A stretch of DNA of 64,000 bases, from the NCBI GenBank assembly GCA_019163175.1, contig JAFLKN010000012.1, positions 55,891 through 119,890 on the forward strand. Direction: 5' to 3'. Made by a program: the position numbers and the translations under genes. Numbering within the stretch: the first letter of the stretch is position 1; each line of letters starts with the position of its first letter. This document shows positions 9,232 through 17,747 of this stretch, in pieces. The notes under the pieces were generated by a model that worked only from the letters and a program-made list of their open reading frames with translations, made no database searches and had not been told where the DNA came from. The stretch is from Prolixibacteraceae bacterium. GTDB lineage: Bacteria; Bacteroidota; Bacteroidia; Bacteroidales; Prolixibacteraceae.

Positions 9232-11106
9232 ATGAAACATTTAAAATTTCTGTCCACAGTAATCCTATTAATTTGCTTTGTGGCACCAGGTAAGTCGCAA
9301 GACAAAATCACAACAGAGTCGTTAAAAAATGTTGAGCATCCGCGCATCCTGCTTTTAAAAGGTGAAGAACGCCAGATTGAGCAATCGATTGCCAGTAGCG
9401 CAACCTGGAAGAAAATACATGAAGCTATCCTGAAAGAAAGCGACAACATTATCGCCTTGCCTCCAGTTGAACGTATCCAGATTGGCCGCCGTCTGCTCGA
9501 TAAATCTCGCGAGGCACTGCGCCGCATTTTTCACTTGTCGTATGCCTGGCGAATGACCGGCGAACAGAAATACTTCGACCGATGCGAAAAAGAGATGCTG
9601 GCCATTTCAAAATTCTCTGAATGGAACCCTTCGCATTTTCTCGATGTGGGCGAAATGACGATGGCTATGGCCATTGGTTACGACTGGCTTTACCCGAAAT
9701 TATCTGAAGAATCGAAAAAAGTAATTCGTGAAGCCATCGTTTACAAGGGAATCTACCCATCGCTCGACCCCAAGTACAATAGCTGGTTGCGGGTAACCAA
9801 TAATTGGAACCAGGTTTGCAACGCCGGAATGACTTTTGGAGCATTGGCTGTTGCGGAAGATCATCCGGGATTGGCGCAAAACATTATTGAACGTGCAATC
9901 GTATCCATCCCGCTTTCGATGGACGAATACAAACCGGATGGTGCTTACCCGGAAGGCTATGGCTATTGGGGCTACGGAACTTCGTTTAATGTCATGTTTC
10001 TAAGCGCTGTTGAAACCGCATTTAAATCCGACTTTGGACTGAATAAAGCACCTGGATTTCTCCAAACGACAGGATTTCTGCAAAATATGACCGGAGTTAC
10101 CGGACCATGTTTCAACTGGGGCGATGCAGGCTTGGGTGGTGGACTGAATCCCGCGATGTTCTGGCTGGCTCAAAAGAACAACGATCCTTCGCAATTGTGG
10201 GTCGAAAAAACCTACCTGCAACGTGACGACTTTTCTCGTTTTACACGCGACCGTCTGTTGCCTGCCATCATGATTTGGGGCAAAAATCTTCCGCTCGAAA
10301 AAGTTTCTGAACCCAAAGTGAAAGCATGGAAAGGTCAAGGTGCAAATCCTGTTGCCATGCTACGCACTTCATGGACCGACCCAAATGCCATTTACGTCGG
10401 GTTTAAAGCTGGTTCGTCTTCGGTCAATCACGGACACATGGATGTTGGATCGTTCCTTATGGAAGCTGACGGTATTCGCTGGGCCTCTGATTTCGGGATG
10501 CAGGATTACGAGTCCCTCGAATCGAAGGGAATCGCGCTTTTTGGCCGCACCCAGGATGCGCAACGCTGGACGGTTTTCCGCCTGACCAACCGGGTACACA
10601 ATACACTTACCATCGATGACCAATTGCAGCAAGTTAAAGGTTATGCCAAAATCGACCAATTCTCCGATCAGCCTGATTTTATGTATGCTATTTCAGATAT
10701 TTCGTCGGTATATGAAAACCAACTAGCCGCCGCCAAACGCGGTATAGCCATTGTAAATCAAAAATTTGTGGCAGTTCATGATGAGCTGACAGCTCCAAAT
10801 AAACCTGTAACTGTTCGGTGGACCATGTTGACATCAGCTACTCCCAAACTCGGTAAAAACAGCATCACCCTGACCAAAGACGGCAAAACCCTTCACATAA
10901 AAGTGAACACCGAATCGAAAGTGATCATGAAAACATGGCCTACTGCGCCAACCACCACTTATGATGCGCCAAATCCGGGCACTACTTTGGTAGGATTTGA
11001 GATGCAACTAAAACCCGGACAGAAACAAGCCATTCAGGTATTGTTGATTCCAGGTTCGGTTGATGCAAAAAATGTAAAGTTTGAAAAAGCGCTAACTAAC
11101 TGGTAA
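9232..11106 (+). CDS. Heparinase II/III-family polysaccharide lyase
   Basis: A 624-residue lyase with signal peptide 1-22 (ends GKSQ). It is a close paralogue of the preceding gene, without the extra jelly-roll and sorting domain. Toroid motifs are TNNWNQVCNAGM (189-200) and DGAYPEGYGYWGYGT (236-250); the beta domain shows VNHGHMDVGSF (398-408). NNWN, the Tyr-rich segment and NHxHMD contain the residues expected to neutralise the uronate and to act as base and acid in this fold. It lies 17 bp before the BNR_4 gene, so co-transcription is likely. The paralogue pair (6463 and 9232), with one copy surface-exported and one probably periplasmic, suggests stepwise attack on the same polymer. No CAZy family number is assigned. 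Confidence 0.87.
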   Translation: MKHLKFLSTVILLICFVAPGKSQDKITTESLKNVEHPRILLLKGEERQIEQSIASSATWKKIHEAILKESDNIIALPPVERIQIGRRLLDKSREALRRIFHLSYAWRMTGEQKYFDRCEKEMLAISKFSEWNPSHFLDVGEMTMAMAIGYDWLYPKLSEESKKVIREAIVYKGIYPSLDPKYNSWLRVTNNWNQVCNAGMTFGALAVAEDHPGLAQNIIERAIVSIPLSMDEYKPDGAYPEGYGYWGYGTSFNVMFLSAVETAFKSDFGLNKAPGFLQTTGFLQNMTGVTGPCFNWGDAGLGGGLNPAMFWLAQKNNDPSQLWVEKTYLQRDDFSRFTRDRLLPAIMIWGKNLPLEKVSEPKVKAWKGQGANPVAMLRTSWTDPNAIYVGFKAGSSSVNHGHMDVGSFLMEADGIRWASDFGMQDYESLESKGIALFGRTQDAQRWTVFRLTNRVHNTLTIDDQLQQVKGYAKIDQFSDQPDFMYAISDISSVYENQLAAAKRGIAIVNQKFVAVHDELTAPNKPVTVRWTMLTSATPKLGKNSITLTKDGKTLHIKVNTESKVIMKTWPTAPTTTYDAPNPGTTLVGFEMQLKPGQKQAIQVLLIPGSVDAKNVKFEKALTNW

Positions 11107-11123
11107 ACAAATTAATTACCTAC

Positions 11124-12521
11124 ATGAAAACCACACTTCTGCTCACCTTCATTCTATTCATCGCCGTTACGGCATGTGCACAAACCGATTCCGGCGATCT
11201 GAATAAGATCATCGATGAAACCAAAAATACAGAGTCTGTCGAACAGGTGATCGCCATCGACAAAGTATGGGCTGGCCATCCGGTTGGTTTTAGTTTGTTG
11301 ACGCACCAAAACCGGCAGTACATCGCGTATTACAATGCCAACCGCAACATGGTGGTGGGTCAGCGAAATTTGAACGATGCCAAATTCGAATTGACGATTT
11401 TGGCTGCCACTTCGCGCGAAACTTCCGGAGGAACAAGTACGGTATTGGGCTGGGACAGCCACAACAGTGTCACTTTGGGTGTCGATCCCGATGGGTATAT
11501 TCATCTCTCCGGAAACATGCATGTTCATCCGATTACCTATTTCAGGAGTACCAAGCCGAACGATATTTCGACACTAAAACAAGAAATGAGCATGGTTGGC
11601 ACCAACGAAAACCGCTGCACTTATCCGCATTTTATGACTACCCGCGAGGGCGAACTAATTTTTCATTATCGCGATGGTTCAAGCGGAAGTGGCAACGAGA
11701 TTTACAACCTGTTTAATTCGAAAACACTTAAATGGCAGCGCCTGCTCGATACTCCGCTTACCGACGGGCAAGGCCTGATGAACGCCTACCAAACCCAGCC
11801 CACCCTGCTGGCCGACAACTGGTACCATGTGTACTGGGTGTGGCGCGATACGCCCGACTGCGCTACCAATCACGATCTTTCGTACATCAAAAGTCCCGAC
11901 CTGAAAAACTGGTTTAATGCTTTCGGCGAACCGGTAAAACTTCCGGCTACGCTCGATAACAGATCGGTGATTGTTGACCCGATTCCGGTTAAAGGTGGCA
12001 TCATCAATCTGGCGGCCAGCCTGTGTTTCGACAACGAGGACAAACCACTTTTTGCCTACCACAAATACGATGCTTCGGGGAATCTGCAATTTTATACCGC
12101 CCGTATATCAGGCAAGAAATGGGAAATTAAACGGTTGACAAACTGGGATTACCGCTGGGAGTTTTCCGGAAACGGAAGCATCAACACCGAGGTTCGTGTC
12201 GGCCCTTTCAAAAATCGCGGTGATGGTTTTTATGAATTGGGATATGGCCATATCAAATATGGCAATGGTACTTTTCTCCTGAATGAGAAAATGGAAATCT
12301 GTGGTCAGGTGCGCAAACCGGCATCGCCAGCTCAAATTTCAAAGCTTGAAGGAACTTTCAAAGGATTGCAGGTCCGCACTTCAGGAGACTTGGGTAAAAG
12401 TGAAAATGATAAAACACGTTATCTGCTGAAATGGGAAACCCAGCCAGCCAATCGTGACCAACCCTGGCCCGAACCCTGGCCTGAAGCCAGCCAGTTATAC
12501 CTGTATAAGCTTAGAAAATAA
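11124..12521 (+). CDS. BNR_4 beta-propeller protein, candidate ulvan-type lyase (PL24/PL25-like)
   Basis: A 465-residue secreted protein; its signal segment ends VTACAQ, and the Cys could make it a lipoprotein. The body is a seven-bladed propeller of the BNR_4 type: GWDSHNSVTLGVDPDGYIHL and NMHVHPITYFRS are standard strings of that family. His113, His133, Tyr167 and Arg183 occur with spacings of 20, 34 and 16. From memory, the PL25 ulvan lyase uses two His 20 residues apart and a Tyr/Arg pair 16 apart, so the active-site pattern appears conserved; this alignment is mine and unverified. The gene sits 17 bp after a heparinase-like lyase and 19 bp before another. Alternatives are a non-lyase BNR_4 protein or a sialidase-like hydrolase, but the Asp-box pattern of sialidases is not clear. 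Confidence 0.75.
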   Translation: MKTTLLLTFILFIAVTACAQTDSGDLNKIIDETKNTESVEQVIAIDKVWAGHPVGFSLLTHQNRQYIAYYNANRNMVVGQRNLNDAKFELTILAATSRETSGGTSTVLGWDSHNSVTLGVDPDGYIHLSGNMHVHPITYFRSTKPNDISTLKQEMSMVGTNENRCTYPHFMTTREGELIFHYRDGSSGSGNEIYNLFNSKTLKWQRLLDTPLTDGQGLMNAYQTQPTLLADNWYHVYWVWRDTPDCATNHDLSYIKSPDLKNWFNAFGEPVKLPATLDNRSVIVDPIPVKGGIINLAASLCFDNEDKPLFAYHKYDASGNLQFYTARISGKKWEIKRLTNWDYRWEFSGNGSINTEVRVGPFKNRGDGFYELGYGHIKYGNGTFLLNEKMEICGQVRKPASPAQISKLEGTFKGLQVRTSGDLGKSENDKTRYLLKWETQPANRDQPWPEPWPEASQLYLYKLRK

Positions 12522-12540
12522 CCAACTAAACCAATAAATC

Positions 12541-14472
12541 ATGAAAAAAATTGCTGTATTATTTTTGCTGTGCGTAGTTGCATTCAGTGGTTTTTCGGTC
12601 GAAAAACGCGATGTTTTGCAAACCGAGGCAAAAACAATAGGTCTCGAAAAGGTGCTGGTCAAAAACTTTTCGGAACTTGATTTTCCGACCTACAACAACC
12701 GTACTTTCTGGAATAATTTACCAGCCCAGCTAAAAGCCCAATACATTGAGGAAGCAGAGAAATCGCTGGAATACACATGGCCATCGGTTAAAGCTACCGA
12801 CTACATCGAAATTATCCGTTCGGGCGACCGGAGGCAAGGCGCTTACGGAGCTCCCCGAGAAGCACTTGTGAATTTGGTAATGGGCGAACTGGCTGAAGGC
12901 AAAGGTCGGTTTACCGATCAGATCGTGAATGGAGTCTGGTTTTACAGCGAACAAACATGGTGGGGCTGGTCGGCTCACTTAACTGCACAAAAAGCTCCAA
13001 ATGGGTTGCCCGATGCCGACGAGCCTACAATTGATCTGGGAGTTGGCGAAGTGGCCAATGTTCTTTCGTGGACCTGGTTGTTGTTTAAAGATGAATTCAA
13101 CAAAATCCACCCGCTGATTGCCAAAAGGTTGAAAAATGAAATCATGGAAAAGGCAGTAATTCCCTATTACGAACGCAACGATTTCTGGTGGCAGGGACTC
13201 GATGGCAGTCGTTCGGTGAACAACTGGAACCCGTGGACCAACCATAATATGCTAACCGCCATTTTGATTCTGGAAGACGATCAGGATAAAAAAATAAAAG
13301 GTGTTCAAAAGGTAGTTCGTTCGCTGGATACATTTATCAATGAATATCCGGCTGATGGTGGTTGCGACGAAGGACCATCCTATTGGGGCAGAGCCGGGGC
13401 ATCGTTGTACCAGTGCCTCGACCTTCTGAAACGCGCGTCCAACAATAAGTTTGATGTATATGACAATCCCTTGGTTCAGAATATGGGAAGCTACATTTAC
13501 AAGGCTTACATCAATTATCCGTATTTCATCAATTTTGCCGATGCCGATGCCACAACTGGCGGACGTCCGCAAATCATTTATAGCTACGGAAAAGACATCA
13601 ACGACCCGACCATGCAAAAATTCGGGGCTTTCCTGGCCCGAAAAGATAATTGGGGACAAAAAGCGCCCGGTGGCAAAATTGACGAACAGATTATGCAGTT
13701 GATGCACTTAAAGGAAATTGAAGGTGCTCCGGCAGAAGATGCACTAATCAGCGATTTTTGGCTGCCTCAACTCGAAGCTGCCGGTGCCCGCGATAAAAAA
13801 GGCTCGACCGATGGATTTTTCTTTGCAGCCAAAGGCGGTCACAATGCAGAAAGCCATAACCACAACGATCTGGGAACCTGTGTGATGTATTTTAACGGAA
13901 AACCGTGTTTGATTGATATTGGCCGCGAAACCTACACCGCCAAAACATTCAGCAGTCGCCGCTACGAAATCTGGACTATGCAGTCGCAGTACCATAACCT
14001 GCCAAAAATCAACGGAATCGATCAGAAAGACGGTCGGGAATTTAAAGCTAAGAACACGAATTTCACAGCCGATGCCAAGACTGCTGTTTTCACCACTGAC
14101 ATTTCAGGCGCCTATCCGAAAGAAGCAGAAGTTAAAAAATGGGTGCGGACTTATCAATTCGAACGCGGCAAAAAATTTGTTATTCAGGATAATTACGAAC
14201 TGAACAAGTTGACCGGCCAGCCCACCACCCTTAATTTGGTTACCTACAGCAAAGTTTCGGAAATCGCACCTGGTACGCTGCAACTCAAAGGCGATGGCTT
14301 CACCCTTTTGCTGAAATACAATCCAAAATCGGTTTCGCCAAAAATTGAATTCAACGAAGTAACCGACAGCGGTTTAAAAAGATACTGGCCCGAAGGAATT
14401 ACACGGATTGTATTTGCAATCAAAAATCAGAAAACCAAAGGGAGCAACGAGCTGGTGATTACCAAATTGTAG
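12541..14472 (+). CDS. Heparinase II/III domain protein (divergent subfamily)
   Basis: A 643-residue secreted protein; signal peptide 1-20 (KKIAVLFLLCVVAFSGFS). The alpha/alpha toroid has VNNWNPWTNHNM (226-237) and DGGCDEGPSYWGRAG (272-286); the beta-sheet domain has ESHNHNDLGTCVMYF (437-451) followed by LIDIGRETYT, the His-containing signature of heparinase II/III proteins. It differs clearly from the four closely related copies (1, 585, 6463, 9232): its N-terminus is longer and the second motif reads DEGPSYW rather than YPEG. It probably represents a different lyase family and so may cut a different linkage or product. It lies 19 bp after the BNR_4 gene and 27 bp before the next lyase. Confidence 0.82.
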   Translation: MKKIAVLFLLCVVAFSGFSVEKRDVLQTEAKTIGLEKVLVKNFSELDFPTYNNRTFWNNLPAQLKAQYIEEAEKSLEYTWPSVKATDYIEIIRSGDRRQGAYGAPREALVNLVMGELAEGKGRFTDQIVNGVWFYSEQTWWGWSAHLTAQKAPNGLPDADEPTIDLGVGEVANVLSWTWLLFKDEFNKIHPLIAKRLKNEIMEKAVIPYYERNDFWWQGLDGSRSVNNWNPWTNHNMLTAILILEDDQDKKIKGVQKVVRSLDTFINEYPADGGCDEGPSYWGRAGASLYQCLDLLKRASNNKFDVYDNPLVQNMGSYIYKAYINYPYFINFADADATTGGRPQIIYSYGKDINDPTMQKFGAFLARKDNWGQKAPGGKIDEQIMQLMHLKEIEGAPAEDALISDFWLPQLEAAGARDKKGSTDGFFFAAKGGHNAESHNHNDLGTCVMYFNGKPCLIDIGRETYTAKTFSSRRYEIWTMQSQYHNLPKINGIDQKDGREFKAKNTNFTADAKTAVFTTDISGAYPKEAEVKKWVRTYQFERGKKFVIQDNYELNKLTGQPTTLNLVTYSKVSEIAPGTLQLKGDGFTLLLKYNPKSVSPKIEFNEVTDSGLKRYWPEGITRIVFAIKNQKTKGSNELVITKL

Positions 14473-14499
14473 AAATCGTAATGATTTAATTTTTCAGTT

Positions 14500-16569
14500 A
14501 TGAAATCTCATTTTTCAAAAGTTGCCGTTGTCATTTTGATGGTTTGGGCTGCTGTTTTTGGGGCACAAATTGCTGTTTTTGCACAGACCAACTGGCAGCA
14601 AATGCAATCGGTTGATGATGTTTGCAAGGCTTATCCTGAAAAAATACAGTATATTTTTCTAAACCTGAATCTCGATTATCCGGGTTTACAGGAAGTGAAA
14701 AAGGCTTACGAAAGCAACAACATTCCACAGGCCTGCAAAAACTTGCTAAATTACTACGGCAACTCGAATCGGATTCTGAAAGACTTACCACCGGTTTCGC
14801 AGAAATCGACCACCGCAGCCGATTCAATTCTTCAGGATATTTACACTTTCCAGAATGTTTCAGGGCAAGTTCCGCGCCTGGCCGACGGCCATTTGAAATG
14901 GGCGCACAACGGCCCTGAAAATGATATTGAATGGGCTTGGGCGCTCAACCGGCACTATCCAACGCGCGACTTGCTTGATGTTTATGCCGAAACAGGTAAT
15001 CCGAAATGCGCTGAATACATCAATCAGTTTACCAAAGACTGGATTATCAGCAGTTGGCCTTATCCGGCCAAAAAGAGCAGCACCGCCATGTGGCGCGGAC
15101 TGGAAGTGAGTTTCAGGGTAAAAATGTGGTCTCACGTTTTCTTTGACCTCTGGAATACCCGGCTGATTTCTCCGGCAACAAAGCTTTTAATTTTAAGCAG
15201 TTTGCCCGATCATGCCCATTACGCGCGAAATTTTCATGCGCAGGGAAACTGGTTGACCATGGAAATCTCCGGGTTGGCCACCGTTGCTTCATCGTGGCCC
15301 GAACTGAAGGAATCGAAAGCATGGATGGATTATTCCATTGCAACAATGGTGGCCAGCATGAAAGACCAGATTTATCCGGATGGTGTGCAAACCGAGCTGA
15401 CTTCGAGCTACCATTTTGTTGCCCTTTCCAATTTCAAACTGTTTGCCGATATCTGCCGGAAAAACAATGTACCTCTTCCTGAATATTACACCAAAACGCT
15501 GGAAGACATGTATAATTATCTGGCATTGACGATGCGCCCCGATGGTTTTGGTCTGCTGAACAACGATGCCGATCTAATGAATAACCGCGAGAAATTGTTG
15601 GACGCAGCGTCGGAATACAAGCGGAAAGATTGGGAATACATTGTCAGCAATGGGAAATCCGGAGTAAAACCGAATTCCGGTCCATCGTATGTTTTTCCTT
15701 TTGCAGGACAATTGATTTCCAGAAGCGGATTTGACGCAGATGCCCACTATTCGTTTTTCGACATTGGTCCCTGGGGAAGCGGGCACCAACACAACGATAA
15801 ACTTCATTTGTCGGTTACCGCTTATGGCCGCGATTTGCTGGTCGATGGCGGACGTTTTGCCTACCGTGGTGAGGTAGCCAACAAATTCAGGAAATATGCC
15901 GTTGGCAGTGCCAGCCACAATGTTATTTTGGTGGATGACAACGGTCAGGCCGACGGGCCCAAAGTTGCAGAGGCGCCATTAGCCAAAAACCTGTACGCCA
16001 TTACTCCGGAATACGATTACGGATCGGGCATTTTTGAGAAATTCGCTGGAACGGAAGGCAAGTTCAGTCATACCCGATCGGTGGTTTATGTGCGTGGTAA
16101 ATTCTGGGTGGTAGCCGATCATCTCAAAACCGACCGTCCGCGGAAAATTGAGGCGGTTTGGCACTGGCACCCTGCCAATCAGGTTCAGGTTCAAAAGTCA
16201 GGAATTGTAGCAACGGCAAATGAGCGTGGAAACTTACAAATTATTCCGGTAGATGCATCCGACTGGAAAGTCTCCGAAGTAAAAGGACAGGAAACCCCAA
16301 CCATTCAGGGATGGTACAGCAAAGAATACAACACCTACGAACCAAATCCAACCAGTATTTTTTCCAGACAATTAAAATCGGACGATACCTTTGTCTGGAT
16401 TTTATGGCCCTCCGAAGGTAAAACTCCGGAAATTCAGACTCGGATTTTATCAAAAGATGCACAGTCTGTTAAAGTTCGAGTTACCGAGCAAGGAAAAGGG
16501 TCGTGGGAAATTCTTGTGCCATTCCTGAATAGCAAGTCGACACAGGTAATGATCTTACCGAACAACTAA
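14500..16569 (+). CDS. Heparinase II/III-family lyase (PL12-like arrangement)
   Basis: A 689-residue secreted protein with signal peptide to about 29 (ends AVFAQ). Residues 30-120 form a helical N-terminal segment, then the toroid with GNWLTMEISGL (249-259) and YPDGVQTELTSSYHF (292-306), then the beta-sheet domain with GSGHQHNDKLHL (427-438), VDGGRFAYRG and SHNVILVDD. The 54-residue spacing between Asn250 and Tyr304 equals what I recall for Asn and Tyr of the PL12 heparinase III active site, with His429/431 as the third partner. This supports a PL12-like lyase, but the family number should be treated as a hypothesis. The gene ends 14 bp before an alginate-lyase-family gene. Confidence 0.85.
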   Translation: MKSHFSKVAVVILMVWAAVFGAQIAVFAQTNWQQMQSVDDVCKAYPEKIQYIFLNLNLDYPGLQEVKKAYESNNIPQACKNLLNYYGNSNRILKDLPPVSQKSTTAADSILQDIYTFQNVSGQVPRLADGHLKWAHNGPENDIEWAWALNRHYPTRDLLDVYAETGNPKCAEYINQFTKDWIISSWPYPAKKSSTAMWRGLEVSFRVKMWSHVFFDLWNTRLISPATKLLILSSLPDHAHYARNFHAQGNWLTMEISGLATVASSWPELKESKAWMDYSIATMVASMKDQIYPDGVQTELTSSYHFVALSNFKLFADICRKNNVPLPEYYTKTLEDMYNYLALTMRPDGFGLLNNDADLMNNREKLLDAASEYKRKDWEYIVSNGKSGVKPNSGPSYVFPFAGQLISRSGFDADAHYSFFDIGPWGSGHQHNDKLHLSVTAYGRDLLVDGGRFAYRGEVANKFRKYAVGSASHNVILVDDNGQADGPKVAEAPLAKNLYAITPEYDYGSGIFEKFAGTEGKFSHTRSVVYVRGKFWVVADHLKTDRPRKIEAVWHWHPANQVQVQKSGIVATANERGNLQIIPVDASDWKVSEVKGQETPTIQGWYSKEYNTYEPNPTSIFSRQLKSDDTFVWILWPSEGKTPEIQTRILSKDAQSVKVRVTEQGKGSWEILVPFLNSKSTQVMILPNN

Positions 16570-16583
16570 AAGAGAATACCGAA

Positions 16584-17717
16584 ATGAAGAAATTAGCTAC
16601 ATTCATCATCGTATTTCTTATTCTGGGGGCAGGATATAACGTTCAGGCACAACTGGTTCATCCGGGTATGCTGAATTCAAAGTCAGAACTTGACTTCATC
16701 AAAAAGAAGATCAAAAAAGGAGAAGAATTCTGGACCTCATCGTTCAAGCTGATGCAATCTGACGCTCACGCCAAATCGGATTGGCAGCCAAAACCAATGG
16801 CCGACGTCATTCGTGGATCATACAACAATCCCAATATTGGCGCCGGAGATTTGGGAAACGACTCGCAGGCTGCCTACATTCAGGCACTTGAATGGGCACT
16901 CACCGGGAAAAAGCAATATGCAGAGAAAGCAATTGAAATCCTGAATGCCTGGACCTATACCCTGAAATCCATTTCAGGATCGGATATGCAATTGCTGGCC
17001 GGCATCACCGGTTACAAATTTTGCAATGCGGCTGAAATTATCAGGCATACTTCAAAACTATGGAACGAAAAAGATCAGCTTCAGTTTGAGCAAATGCTGA
17101 AAACGGTTTACTACCCGTTGGTCAGGAATTACAAACCACAAGCCAACGGAAACTGGGATGCTTCTATGATTGCGACAACCATGTGTATCGGCATTTTTCT
17201 GGATGATGCAGCGATGTATAATGGTGCGGTGGAGTATGCCAAAAACGGACATTCAAACGGAGCCATTCCGAATTACATCGGCAAGTCGGGTCAATGTCAG
17301 GAAAGTGGGCGCGACCAGCAACACACGCAACTTGGACTTGGGTACCTTGCTGATTTGTGCGAGATTGCATGGAAACAGGGCGATGACCTTTACAGAGCGT
17401 TCGATAACCGCGTGGCGCTAGGTTTTGAATACACGGCTAAATATAATCTTGGAGAAGAAGTGGAGTATCAACCGGTAGCCGATCTGTTTGGCAAAAATCT
17501 GCATCCTGTAATTTCAGAAAAAGGCCGTGGAAATTTCAGACCTGTTTACGAAATTATTTACCATCATTATCACGACCGGATGGGTCTTGAAATGAAATAT
17601 ACCAAATTAGTACTGGATAAAATACGGCCTGAAGGTTTTCATTGGGATCATAGTTCATTCGGAACATTGCTTCACAGTCAGTTGCCCGTTTTTAAGGAAA
17701 AGAAAAAAGCGGAGTAA
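16584..17717 (+). CDS. Alginate-lyase-family protein (alpha/alpha toroid, PL5/PL38-like)
   Basis: A 377-residue secreted protein; signal peptide 1-22 (ends VQAQ). It is a single alpha/alpha toroid of the Pfam alginate_lyase type. Features are ANGNWDASM (187-195), where PL5 has its NNH-type Asn, QCQESGRDQQHTQLGLGYL (237-255) with Glu240, Arg243 and His247, and FRPVYEIIYHHY (318-329) with candidate catalytic Tyr. The ESGRDQxH string is typical of the alginate_lyase group that contains PL38 mannuronan/glucuronan lyases, so a small beta-uronan lyase acting on oligosaccharides is a fair guess. Packed 14 bp after one lyase and 30 bp before a PL8 gene. Confidence 0.8.
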   Translation: MKKLATFIIVFLILGAGYNVQAQLVHPGMLNSKSELDFIKKKIKKGEEFWTSSFKLMQSDAHAKSDWQPKPMADVIRGSYNNPNIGAGDLGNDSQAAYIQALEWALTGKKQYAEKAIEILNAWTYTLKSISGSDMQLLAGITGYKFCNAAEIIRHTSKLWNEKDQLQFEQMLKTVYYPLVRNYKPQANGNWDASMIATTMCIGIFLDDAAMYNGAVEYAKNGHSNGAIPNYIGKSGQCQESGRDQQHTQLGLGYLADLCEIAWKQGDDLYRAFDNRVALGFEYTAKYNLGEEVEYQPVADLFGKNLHPVISEKGRGNFRPVYEIIYHHYHDRMGLEMKYTKLVLDKIRPEGFHWDHSSFGTLLHSQLPVFKEKKKAE

Positions 17718-17747
17718 TAGTTTAAAATAAATTTCAAAAAATACGAT

